The translations under genes and the position numbers were made by a program. This document shows, in pieces, positions 1-6,064 of a stretch of DNA of 7,532 nt (positions within the stretch are counted from its first letter, which is position 1; the number at the start of each line of letters is the position of its first letter). This DNA comes from Pseudomonadales bacterium (GTDB lineage Bacteria; Pseudomonadota; Gammaproteobacteria; Pseudomonadales; Azotimanducaceae): positions 1 through 7,532 of the forward strand of contig SKXG01000220.1 of the NCBI GenBank assembly GCA_007128525.1. Direction: 5' to 3'. A model generated the notes under the pieces. The model was not told the DNA's origin, did not search any database, and worked only from the letters and a program-made list of their open reading frames with translations.

Positions 1-161
1 AATCATCACGGCCACACAGTTTCACGCAGTGCTCAAGCATCCGGTAATCCTGTCACATCGTCGAAAGATACTGCCTTAAGTGCTGCACAGGGCGCGGCTT
101 CTGGTTAGCCGGCACGTCAACGGACAGGTAGGATAACCGCTTCCCGAATCCTGGTACGCGC
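1..161. other. Left-edge intergenic region upstream of the VTT gene
   Basis: No gene can be assigned with confidence. The plus frame starting at base 1 is open for 35 codons until a TAG at 106-108, and the frame starting at base 2 is open until a TAA near 77. Either could be the tail of a gene entering from the left, but neither gives a recognisable domain and the codon use is less GC-rich at third positions than in the neighbouring genes. A small 5-bp hairpin (CGGCT at 95-99, AGCCG at 107-111) lacks a T-run and is not a convincing terminator. I see no clear promoter for the gene that follows. Confidence 0.4.
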
Positions 162-833
162 ATGGTCACCGTGTTTCAGATCATCAGGCAGCATCCAGGC
201 GCTGTCATCATGCTGCTGGTGCTGATTGTCGGCATGACAGTCGCGATCATTGCGCCGGCCGAGGTGTTGGCGCTGATGGCGTATGGTGAACGGTTCGTCA
301 CCCATCCGGCCACCCTGACCCTCGTGATCCTGACTCAAGCCCTGTTGTTTACCCTGGGCCTGCCCGGAAGCGTGATGCTCTGGGTGGTCGCACCGTTCAT
401 GCATCCAATCAAGGCCACGCTGGTCCTCGTCGTAGGCAGCCTGGCCGGCTGCCTGGGCGCGTACTGGTTTGCTCATCGCCTCGGCAGCAGCACACGTGAC
501 TCGCTCGAGGAGAAGGCCGCCTACCGGATACTGCGCCGTCATTCGGATGCGTTTACCCAGTGCGCTCTGCGCCTGTTGCCAGGCTTTCCGCATTCGGTCG
601 TGAACTATGCGGCGGGGACCCTTGCGCTGCCGCTGACTGGATTCATCATTGCAATCGTGGTCGGCATGGGACTGAAGTGGGCACTGTACAGCAGCGCCAT
701 CTATGCCCTGGTTGAGGCTGGCGAGGGTGATTTGCAGCTCGGATTCTGGCAGCTATCACCGCTGCTCGGCTTGGCAGTATTGCTGATACTGGGCCGTTTT
801 GCGGCCAACCGGATCAAGGCCAACGGGCGCTGA
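162..833 (+). CDS. VTT-domain (DedA/TVP38/TMEM64-like) inner-membrane protein
   Basis: This 223-residue protein is strongly hydrophobic, with likely membrane segments near residues 13-33, 50-70, 72-105, 150-185 and 198-215. Residues 137-152 carry the hallmark of the VTT (SNARE-associated/DedA) family: an Arg two residues before a Pro-Gly-x-Pro turn, followed by Asn-Tyr-x-Ala-Gly (R137, P140, P143, N148, Y149, G152). Family members are inner-membrane proteins thought to form re-entrant loops and to act in lipid transport, membrane homeostasis or drug/pH tolerance; the substrate of this one cannot be told. The ATG at 162 is chosen because an in-frame TAG lies at 129-131 with no other start between. 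There is no strong Shine-Dalgarno sequence, so the in-frame GTG at 171 is a weaker alternative. The gene stands alone on the plus strand and its stop directly abuts the stop of the convergent hydrolase gene. Confidence 0.85.
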   Translation: MVTVFQIIRQHPGAVIMLLVLIVGMTVAIIAPAEVLALMAYGERFVTHPATLTLVILTQALLFTLGLPGSVMLWVVAPFMHPIKATLVLVVGSLAGCLGAYWFAHRLGSSTRDSLEEKAAYRILRRHSDAFTQCALRLLPGFPHSVVNYAAGTLALPLTGFIIAIVVGMGLKWALYSSAIYALVEAGEGDLQLGFWQLSPLLGLAVLLILGRFAANRIKANGR

Positions 834-836
834 TCA
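831..836. other. Back-to-back convergent stop codons in TGATCA
   Basis: The plus-strand VTT gene ends with TGA at 831-833 and the minus-strand hydrolase ends with TGA read from 836 to 834. The two stops form one 6-bp palindrome with no spacer. Any transcription terminator for either gene must therefore lie inside the opposite coding sequence, and read-through would give antisense RNA to the partner. No obvious stem-loop plus T-run is seen at the junction. Confidence 0.9.
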
Positions 837-1781
837 GCCGTCAGCTCTGAAGAAAGGCAACAGCGTGGACAGCAGCGCCTGGGGTACTTCCTCCGGCAGC
901 CAGTGCCCGCCTGGCAAGGGCTGGTTCTGCACCTGTTCAGCGTACTTCGCCCACACCGCAGGCATATCGAAGAAGTGACCCATGGCACCGCGTTCGCCCC
1001 ACAGATTCAGCAGTGGCATGGTCAGCTTGCGGCCGGCCTGCAGGTCGGCCTTCTCAGCGGCGTAGTCGAGCGTTGCACCCGCACGATAATCCTCGCACAT
1101 GGCATGCAGGCTATCCGCATCCTGCAGGTTCTGCAGATACAACTGCAGCACTTCTTCCGGCAACTGATCGGAAGAGAGGCCTCGAAAGAAGTGCTGCCGC
1201 AACAGGAAGTCAGCGTTGTTGCCATACAAGGTCTCGGGCAACGGCGCCGGCTGCGACAGCAAGAACCAGTGATGGTAGGCGCGGGCCAGACCACGCGTCA
1301 GATGGTCATAGAATTCGACCCCGGGCACGATGTCTATCAGCGCCAGGCGCGATACCGCCGCCGGATGCTCCAGCGCCAGCCGGTGCGCAACCCGGGCACC
1401 ACGGTCATGACCAACAAGGGCAAAACGCTCGAAGCCGAGCTTCTGCATCAATTGAACCTGGTCTGCGGCCATCTGCTCGTTGCTGTAAGCACGATGGTCC
1501 TCACCACTGGGCGGACGACTACTGTCGCCATAGCCGCGCAGATCTGCCGCTACCACGCGAAAGTGTTGCGCCAGCGGCGCGGTGATATAGCGCCACTCAA
1601 GCAGTGACTGCGGAAACCCATGCAGCAACAGAAGTGGCGGACCCTGCCCGCCGATGACCGCATTGATCAGTACATCATGGTCCAGAGCCAGGCGAACCGG
1701 CGCGAACCCCGGGAAGAAGTGGTTGGCCAACGCTCGTGCCCGGGTTATGCCGTCCTCACTGTCCTCTGGTGCGTCAGACAC
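834..1781 (-). CDS. Alpha/beta hydrolase, fluoroacetate/haloacetate dehalogenase-like
   Basis: This 315-residue protein has the alpha/beta hydrolase fold: HGFPQS at 54-59 (oxyanion region), DLRGYGDS at 80-87, and the nucleophile elbow GHDRGAR with Asp126. The rest of the triad is Asp150 and His293. The residues known to bind carboxylate and halide in fluoroacetate dehalogenases are also present: Arg127, Arg130, His171, Trp172 and Tyr232. Their spacing from the nucleophile matches the Rhodopseudomonas enzyme RPA1163 (D110, R111, R114, D134, H155, W156, Y219, H280 as I recall them) apart from a 3-residue shift before the Tyr. Such enzymes hydrolyse the carbon-halogen bond of haloacetates to glycolate. 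Some relatives with these residues are called epoxide hydrolases or have no known substrate, so the reaction is a prediction. The start is GTG at 1781, two bases after the stop of the DUF4404 gene, with GGGA as a weak ribosome site. Confidence 0.85.
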   Translation of the reverse strand: MSDAPEDSEDGITRARALANHFFPGFAPVRLALDHDVLINAVIGGQGPPLLLLHGFPQSLLEWRYITAPLAQHFRVVAADLRGYGDSSRPPSGEDHRAYSNEQMAADQVQLMQKLGFERFALVGHDRGARVAHRLALEHPAAVSRLALIDIVPGVEFYDHLTRGLARAYHHWFLLSQPAPLPETLYGNNADFLLRQHFFRGLSSDQLPEEVLQLYLQNLQDADSLHAMCEDYRAGATLDYAAEKADLQAGRKLTMPLLNLWGERGAMGHFFDMPAVWAKYAEQVQNQPLPGGHWLPEEVPQALLSTLLPFFRADG

Positions 1782-1783
1782 GA

Positions 1784-2053
1784 TCAGATTCCCATGCGCG
1801 CCAGAGCGTTGACCACTTCGCGGAATACCGCAGCGACCTGCGGGTGCCGGGCGGCGAAATGTGCATCCAGCTCACGGGCCCGCTCAAGCAGCACACCGGC
1901 TTCTTCATCAGCGGCGTCCTCCCGGTCGAGCACTTCGTGAATGTCGTCATCGAGCTCCCGGAGCAGCACCTCCAGCTCCGGGTCCAGGTCATCGGCTTCT
2001 TCCAGCTGATCCTGAACACTGCGTAACGCCTGTTTGAGTTCGTCTGCGTTCAT
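1784..2053 (-). CDS. DUF4404 family small acidic protein
   Basis: This 89-residue protein is very acidic in its first 60 residues, with clusters such as EEADDLDPE and ELDDDIHE, and is predicted to be mostly helical. The C-terminal half (HFAARHP near 65-71, then a helix ending NALARMGI at the C-terminus) matches my memory of DUF4404, a family of about 85-90 residues found in Pseudomonas and related gammaproteobacteria. Its function is unknown; there is no signal peptide or membrane segment, so it is probably cytoplasmic. The ATG at 2053 is well supported by AGGAAGG at 2057-2063. Its TGA is followed after two bases by the GTG of the hydrolase, which suggests translational coupling. Whether the two products share a task or only a transcript is not shown. 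Confidence 0.8.
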   Translation of the reverse strand: MNADELKQALRSVQDQLEEADDLDPELEVLLRELDDDIHEVLDREDAADEEAGVLLERARELDAHFAARHPQVAAVFREVVNALARMGI

Positions 2054-2192
2054 GTGCCTTCCTGTTCACGCGGCCGGCGGGTTCTCGGCCAGGGTGCTTT
2101 CAGCTTAGCGAGCAGCTTGCCTGGATGGAAGCGGCTATGCCTTCTGACGACCCTCTGAACAAGTCGACACGCCACAATGTTCGCTGGAGCAG
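2054..2192. other. Intergenic gap between the amidotransferase and DUF4404
   Basis: This 139-base gap separates two same-strand transcription groups. On the minus strand it ends in a good ribosome site for DUF4404. A 5-bp stem formed by GGCCG and CGGCC around 2071-2091 would lie in the leader of that gene. A T-run terminator for the amidotransferase is not visible, and I find only poor matches to a sigma-70 promoter (TTGTTC, 17 bases, CATAGC). The gap is large enough for a separate promoter, but none can be called. Confidence 0.35.
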
Positions 2193-2927
2193 TTAACACG
2201 AATCACCTGTGTCCGCCGGCTTCCAGTTCCCGGCTCGGGATGGCCCTGCTTGCTTCCGCACCGCGTCAACCAAGGCATGAAACAGACGGCGCGACCTTGC
2301 CTGCCAAAGCATGAATTCAGGGTGCCACTGCACACCGATCAGAAAGGGATGATCGGGCGCTTCGATGCCCTGGACGATCTGGTCCTGGTCACGCGCAGAC
2401 ACCACCAAGCCGGCGCCAAGGCGATCAATACCCTGGTTGTGCAGGCTGTTGATCCGCCCGTAGGTACAGCCCAGGGTGTTTGCCAGCCGGCTTTCCGGTG
2501 TAACCCAGACCTGCTTCAACGGAAACAAGGTGCGCCGGTTCGACGTGTGCCGGCGGATCTCGCGCAGCCGCTGGTGCAGACTGCCGCCCATACGCACGTT
2601 CAACAACTGCGCGCCACGGCAGATCCCGAGCACCGGCTGCCTGTCGGCCAGGGCGCGGTCAATCACCGCTGATTCGAGCTGGTCTCGGGCGGCATCGTAG
2701 CGCGGTTCTACCTGGGACGTTTCCGCATACAACACCGGATCGATGTCGTGTCCCCCGGTGATGACGGCGCCTTGCCAGGGCGCGTCCAGCTGCGGCTGCG
2801 CGGGACTCAGCTGAAGCACCCGTGCGCCGGCCAGGCGCAGTGCCATCGCCACCAGCCGACGCGGCGCAAACGCACCGCGATCAGGCCCGGTTACCGCAAT
2901 CAGAGGTCTGGGTGTCGAGATAGCCAA
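2193..2927 (-). CDS. Class I glutamine amidotransferase / gamma-glutamyl hydrolase (peptidase C26, PuuD-like)
   Basis: This protein of about 244 residues has the class I glutamine amidotransferase fold. The nucleophile elbow GICRG holds Cys103, and GVQWHPE holds His202 and Glu204, completing the Cys-His-Glu triad. TGGHDIDP at 58-64 and the HNQGIDRLG stretch at 163-171 resemble the PuuD/gamma-glutamyl-GABA hydrolase branch (peptidase C26), whose members hydrolyse gamma-glutamyl amides rather than feeding ammonia to a synthase. It would act in the cytoplasm. Its 5' end overlaps the amidoligase gene by 28 bases, so both are surely made from one mRNA. The start is uncertain: the TTG at 2927 sits directly against GGAGGT, and an ATC at 2921 has better spacing. 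The first beta strand (LIAVTG, residues 9-14) must be included, so the true start lies within these few codons. The family call is firm; the substrate is unknown. Confidence 0.9.
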   Translation of the reverse strand: MAISTPRPLIAVTGPDRGAFAPRRLVAMALRLAGARVLQLSPAQPQLDAPWQGAVITGGHDIDPVLYAETSQVEPRYDAARDQLESAVIDRALADRQPVLGICRGAQLLNVRMGGSLHQRLREIRRHTSNRRTLFPLKQVWVTPESRLANTLGCTYGRINSLHNQGIDRLGAGLVVSARDQDQIVQGIEAPDHPFLIGVQWHPEFMLWQARSRRLFHALVDAVRKQAGPSRAGNWKPADTGDSC

Positions 2928-3925
2928 ACCTCCACTTCAGCAAGCCAATCGCCAAACCAACGCTCCAGGGGCTGGGCCAGAAAGGCGCCATAGACGTCAC
3001 AGAGCTCGGCCAATTCAGACGGCGCGGCAACCAGCCGCTCGACCATGAGCCAGTCAGACCAGGCCCCACGCAACCCCCAGCCAGGCTGATCAATTTCACA
3101 GTTGGGCAGCCGGTAGTGCAGCGTGGGTCGCGGCTTGATGAGCTTGTCCTGTACTTGCACCTTCACCCGCTGTGGATCGAGATGGGTGAACAGGGGCAGC
3201 ATGTCCAGCGCCCGATTTCGGGACGGATTGTGCAGCAGGTAGTCATCGATCAGCGCCGGCAGGTCCGGCTGATAGTCGGCGGCAACCAGCTTGCGTACAT
3301 AATCCTGATCAAAAGCCTCGGCAAAAGCCGTCATCCGCCGCATCAGATCAACCCTGGAGCGGGCCAGCAACCAATCATACAGACACACGAAAGCCTGCAT
3401 GTAATGACGGATACTGGTGGCGTCGAGTGCCGGCAGCTCAGGATTCAGATGCAGGCCAAAGGCGTACATCAGATTATCCGTGGTACCGCGGGCACCTGCC
3501 GACCGCAGCGCCACGATCAGCCTGTCCACTTTGACCAGTTCGTTCAGCGGTAAGGGCGGACTCACCACCTCCATCGGCACGACCTGCTCGGCTCCCCGGT
3601 GCAGCCAGTGTTCCAGCAGTTGCTGGACCTCGACAAAGGGCGCATCCGAATTCAGTTCGCGGCGGCCAAGGGCCTGCAGAAAAGCGAAATCGAGCTCGAC
3701 ACGCCAGTCGCCAGCAGGGTCACCATCCACTGCATGTTCGTAGTTGGACATAACGCGCACAGTGCCACCGAGGCAGTCGGCAACCAGCGCGCTGATGCGC
3801 GCAATGTCGAGCCCGCCCATCTCCAGCTCCACGCCAACACGCCGCATTTGACCCTGAGCGTTCAAGACCAACGGCGGCAGCGCTAACGGTTGCGGCTCAT
3901 CCGTTGGTCGCGAAGACGTGGGCAA
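2900..3925 (-). CDS. Amidoligase family protein (Amidoligase_2-type, glutamine-synthetase-like carboxylate-amine ligase)
   Basis: This 341-residue protein appears to be an amidoligase of the Amidoligase_2 family, distant relatives of glutamine synthetase and gamma-glutamylcysteine synthetase that form an amide bond between a carboxylate and an amine using ATP. Seen directly: the first strand GVELEM with Glu33 and Glu35 (the metal-binding GxExE pattern), WRVELDF at 74-80, MEVVSPPLP at 118-126 with Glu119, GLHLNPE at 157-163 with His159, and HYRLPNCEID at 270-279 with Arg272 and Glu277. The order fits the family's active-site strands. There is no signal peptide or membrane segment. The TTG at 3925 is favoured by GGAGGAGG just upstream. 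The partner amidotransferase overlaps its 3' end, a pairing described for this family by Iyer, Aravind and colleagues. The substrate pair is unknown; family assignment is from motif pattern only. Confidence 0.8.
   Translation of the reverse strand: MPTSSRPTDEPQPLALPPLVLNAQGQMRRVGVELEMGGLDIARISALVADCLGGTVRVMSNYEHAVDGDPAGDWRVELDFAFLQALGRRELNSDAPFVEVQQLLEHWLHRGAEQVVPMEVVSPPLPLNELVKVDRLIVALRSAGARGTTDNLMYAFGLHLNPELPALDATSIRHYMQAFVCLYDWLLARSRVDLMRRMTAFAEAFDQDYVRKLVAADYQPDLPALIDDYLLHNPSRNRALDMLPLFTHLDPQRVKVQVQDKLIKPRPTLHYRLPNCEIDQPGWGLRGAWSDWLMVERLVAAPSELAELCDVYGAFLAQPLERWFGDWLAEVEVWLSRHPDL
2928..2933 (-). promoter_or_regulatory. Ribosome binding site of the amidotransferase gene, abutting TTG
   Basis: On the minus strand GGAGGT lies inside the end of the amidoligase gene and directly touches the TTG at 2927, leaving no normal spacer. 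A TGA stop in the amidotransferase frame lies just three codons upstream of that TTG, so no earlier start exists. The usual 5-9 base spacing would instead point to the ATC at 2921-2919. Confidence 0.5.
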
Positions 3926-4030
3926 AGCCTCCTCCGGGGGTCTGAAAGTTCATGGTCTGCCCACGCCACAGACGCGCGCCAAACAGCTGCACGGTGCCGC
4001 TTTGCTCACGGTACACCACGCATGTCCGGC
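3926..4030. other. Gap between ctaA and the amidoligase gene
   Basis: This 105-base gap holds no clear terminator or promoter. On the minus strand an open frame from GTG at 4019 runs through an internal ATG at 3953 to a TGA at 3899-3897, giving 40 or 18 codons and overlapping the amidoligase start by 29 bases. It has no good ribosome site and no recognised family, so it is not called as a gene. It could be a small coupled leader or chance. Confidence 0.3.
3928..3935 (-). promoter_or_regulatory. Strong ribosome binding site deciding the TTG start of the amidoligase
   Basis: GGAGGAGG is read on the minus strand from 3935 to 3928. The first GGAGG is 5 bases from the TTG at 3925, a good spacing, and no ATG or GTG in this frame lies close by. 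The nearby ATG at 3901-3899 is in another frame and stops at once. This makes TTG the likely start. Confidence 0.6.
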
Positions 4031-5143
4031 TCAAACCCCGACACCTTCCCGGTTGCGGCTGCAATGTAGCAGGACCAGCACGGCACTCAGAAGCAGTACA
4101 GCAACCGCCTGATGCGCCACAGCGAGCTTGATTGGGACCGAGAGCACCAGCGTGGCAATGCCCAACGTGACCTGCAGCAGTGCCAGCAATGCCACAGCGT
4201 GCAGCGCCAGTCGCTGCGATGCGCTGAGCGGACGCCGCCAGCTCCAGACCCACAGCCCGGCAGCAGCGAGCACAGTAGCGACACCCAGCACCCGATGTAT
4301 GAACTGTACCGTTGCCGGGTTATCGAACAGGTTGCGCCAGGCCGGCTCGAGGTAGAGCCCGCCTGGCGGTAACCACTGCCCGCCCATCAACGGGAATGTT
4401 CCGAACACATACCCGGCCTTCAGCCCGGCCACGAAGGCACCGGAGACTATGGTCAGTCCGACCAGCCCCAGCACCCAGGGTACGGCCCGCAACCGGTGCG
4501 GCTGCGCGTGCACTGGCCAGATCAACCGCAGCGCGAGCCACAACATGCCGACGTAAATCAGCAGTGCCAGACCAAGATGGGCAGCCAGGCGATACTGACT
4601 GACTCGCGGCTCATCGACGAGACCACTCTGAACCATGTACCAGCCCATCCAGGCCTGCAGCCCGCCCAATGCGATCAGTCCGACCAGTGGCCACCTCATC
4701 TGGCTTGGGATCCAGCCTCGCCACCAGAACCAGGCCAGCGGTACGGCAAAAATCAGGCCCAGGAACCGGGCCAGCTGCCGATGACCCCACTCCCACCAGT
4801 AGATGAACTGGAATTCGCTCATCGACATACCGCGATTGATCTCCTGATACTCCGGAGACTGCCGATACAGCTCGAATTCCTGCTGCCAGCGTTCCGCGCT
4901 CATTGGCGGCAACGCCCCTGACATGGGATTCCACTCGGTAATGGACAACCCGGATCCTGTCAGGCGGGTCGCACCACCAACAGCCACCAGCGCCAGCAGC
5001 ACCGCGCAGCAAAGTAACAGCCAGATGCCCATGATCCGGTAACGGCGCTGAAGGCCGCCATCACTGACGTCGCCCTGATCAAGCTGTGTCTGGCGTGCCT
5101 GAGTTGGTGTGGCTGGAGATGCGGTACCGGGCATCCTGGACAT
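4031..5143 (-). CDS. ctaA: Heme A synthase (CtaA/COX15)
   Basis: Heme A synthase oxidises the C8 methyl of heme O to the formyl group of heme A, the cofactor of aa3-type cytochrome c oxidases, in the inner membrane. The protein of about 370 residues has eight likely membrane segments. It carries the conserved heme-contact histidines: WWEWGHRQ (His121), YRLAAHL (His189), FIHR (His283) and VAHQ (His344), numbered from the ATG at 5143. VGGATRLTGSGLSITEW after the first membrane segment and SGLVDEPRVSQYR before His189 are typical of the alphaproteobacterial/mitochondrial COX15 type rather than the Bacillus type with paired cysteines. The start is uncertain: a TTG at 5158, ATG at 5143 or ATG at 5134; AGAGG is 9 bases before the last. 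The roughly 40-residue polar N-terminus is poorly conserved, so all are possible. No other oxidase assembly gene is in the window. Confidence 0.92.
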   Translation of the reverse strand: MSRMPGTASPATPTQARQTQLDQGDVSDGGLQRRYRIMGIWLLLCCAVLLALVAVGGATRLTGSGLSITEWNPMSGALPPMSAERWQQEFELYRQSPEYQEINRGMSMSEFQFIYWWEWGHRQLARFLGLIFAVPLAWFWWRGWIPSQMRWPLVGLIALGGLQAWMGWYMVQSGLVDEPRVSQYRLAAHLGLALLIYVGMLWLALRLIWPVHAQPHRLRAVPWVLGLVGLTIVSGAFVAGLKAGYVFGTFPLMGGQWLPPGGLYLEPAWRNLFDNPATVQFIHRVLGVATVLAAAGLWVWSWRRPLSASQRLALHAVALLALLQVTLGIATLVLSVPIKLAVAHQAVAVLLLSAVLVLLHCSRNREGVGV

Positions 5144-5187
5144 CCTCTGAGTCTTCAAGACCAGCCATTGTAGTGCTGGCCCAGGTT

Positions 5188-5970
5188 TTAGTCACAGGCC
5201 GGGCGCCGTCCGGCCGCCCGTGCAGCTTCATACTCAGACAGCGCCCGGGGCATGGCTCGCTCGAGATCAGCGATACGGCGCTGACTGGACGGGTGGGTCG
5301 ACAGAAATTCAGGCGGCGCGCCATTGCGCTGAGCCGCCATATTGCGCCACAGCGCCACCGCGCCCTGGGGATCAAAGCCGGCACGCGCCATATAGCTCAA
5401 CCCCAATTGATCGGCTTCACTCTCCTGCGTCCGGTCAAATGGCAGCAGTACACCGACCTGCGCGCCGACGCCCAGCAACGCCGCCGTGCGCTCAGCGCCG
5501 CCCAGACCGCCCAGCACCTGCAGCGCAAAGTCCGTGGTCTGATACCGCGACACGCGCTCTGCTGCATGACGCGCTGTGACATGGCCTATCTCATGACCAA
5601 TCACGGACGCCAGCTGGTGCTGATCACGGGCCACGTCAAACAGCCCTTCAAAAACCCCGATATACCCACCAGGCAAGGCAAAGGCGTTGGCTGCCTCATC
5701 CGCGTACAGTCGCACTTCCCAACGCGCCGGGAGGTGACGTTCATCAAGCTCCGCAATGAGTGCATCCGCAACGCACTGCAGCTGACGGCGCATAGCCGCG
5801 TTCTCGGAAGGCGTCAGCTCCGCCTCCATTTCTTCAAACGCCTGCGTGCCCATGCGGTTGATGGCAGCATCATCGACCAGAATAAGCTGACTTCGGCCGG
5901 TGGGCGAGGTTGCGCAGGCGGCAACGAGCAATGCCAGTAAGCCGCAACTGACAAGGAGCCGGATCTGCAT
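5188..5970 (-). CDS. M48 family zinc metalloprotease, lipoprotein
   Basis: This 260-residue protein is an M48 (Oma1/BepA/LoiP-type) peptidase acting in the periplasm. Residues 1-19 form a lipoprotein signal peptide: a short basic start, a hydrophobic core, and the lipobox LVAAC with Cys19. The residue after the Cys is Ala, not Asp, which favours outer-membrane sorting. The zinc site is HEIGH with His126, Glu127 and His130, and the third ligand is probably Glu183 in QESEADQLG. NAFALPGGYIGV at 95-106 and FLSTHPSSQRRI at 222-233 are typical family strands. There is no TPR extension of the kind that lengthens BepA, so it resembles LoiP or short Oma1-like members in envelope protein quality control. 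The ATG at 5970 follows GGAG with 7-base spacing. Heme A synthase follows after 44 bases and may share the transcript. Confidence 0.92.
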   Translation of the reverse strand: MQIRLLVSCGLLALLVAACATSPTGRSQLILVDDAAINRMGTQAFEEMEAELTPSENAAMRRQLQCVADALIAELDERHLPARWEVRLYADEAANAFALPGGYIGVFEGLFDVARDQHQLASVIGHEIGHVTARHAAERVSRYQTTDFALQVLGGLGGAERTAALLGVGAQVGVLLPFDRTQESEADQLGLSYMARAGFDPQGAVALWRNMAAQRNGAPPEFLSTHPSSQRRIADLERAMPRALSEYEAARAAGRRPACD

Positions 5971-5998
5971 AGGTGTGCTCCAAGCTGATATTGGGGCG

Positions 5999-6028
5999 AT
6001 TTTAGCCCGCCTGATCGTGCAGCGTCAG
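5999..6028 (-). promoter_or_regulatory. Candidate sigma-70 promoter of the M48 gene
   Basis: On the minus strand TAAAAT (6004 to 5999) matches the -10 consensus at five of six positions. CTGACG (6028 to 6023), 18 bases upstream, matches the -35 box at four of six. The start codon is about 29 bases further on, with a ribosome site between. The -35 box is also one arm of an inverted repeat (CGTCAGC at 6023-6029, GCTGACG at 6050-6056). Confidence 0.35.
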
Positions 6029-6064
6029 CCAGCGCCTGGCGGTCTGCCAGCTGACGTCACCAGA

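Noticed and set aside
95..111. Hairpin CGGCT/AGCCG as a terminator for a gene entering from the left
   Set aside because: The stem is only 5 bp with a 7-base loop and no following T-run, and no upstream gene can be confirmed.
117..593. 158-codon open frame on the minus strand opposite the VTT gene
   Set aside because: It mirrors the VTT coding sequence, is rich in His, Gln and Arg as expected of a shadow of a GC-rich gene, and has no recognisable domain.
903..1607. Long plus-strand open frames (234 and 190 codons) opposite the hydrolase
   Set aside because: They are antisense to a gene with complete catalytic motifs, and their composition is that of shadow frames without family features.
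2071..2091. GGCCG/CGGCC stem as a terminator for the amidotransferase gene
   Set aside because: The stem is short, the loop is long and there is no T-run; such pairings are expected by chance in GC-rich DNA.
5086..5940. 284-codon plus-strand open frame opposite the M48 gene
   Set aside because: It is the reverse of a clear M48 peptidase with lipobox and HEIGH motif; its Arg/Gln/His-rich composition has no domain pattern.
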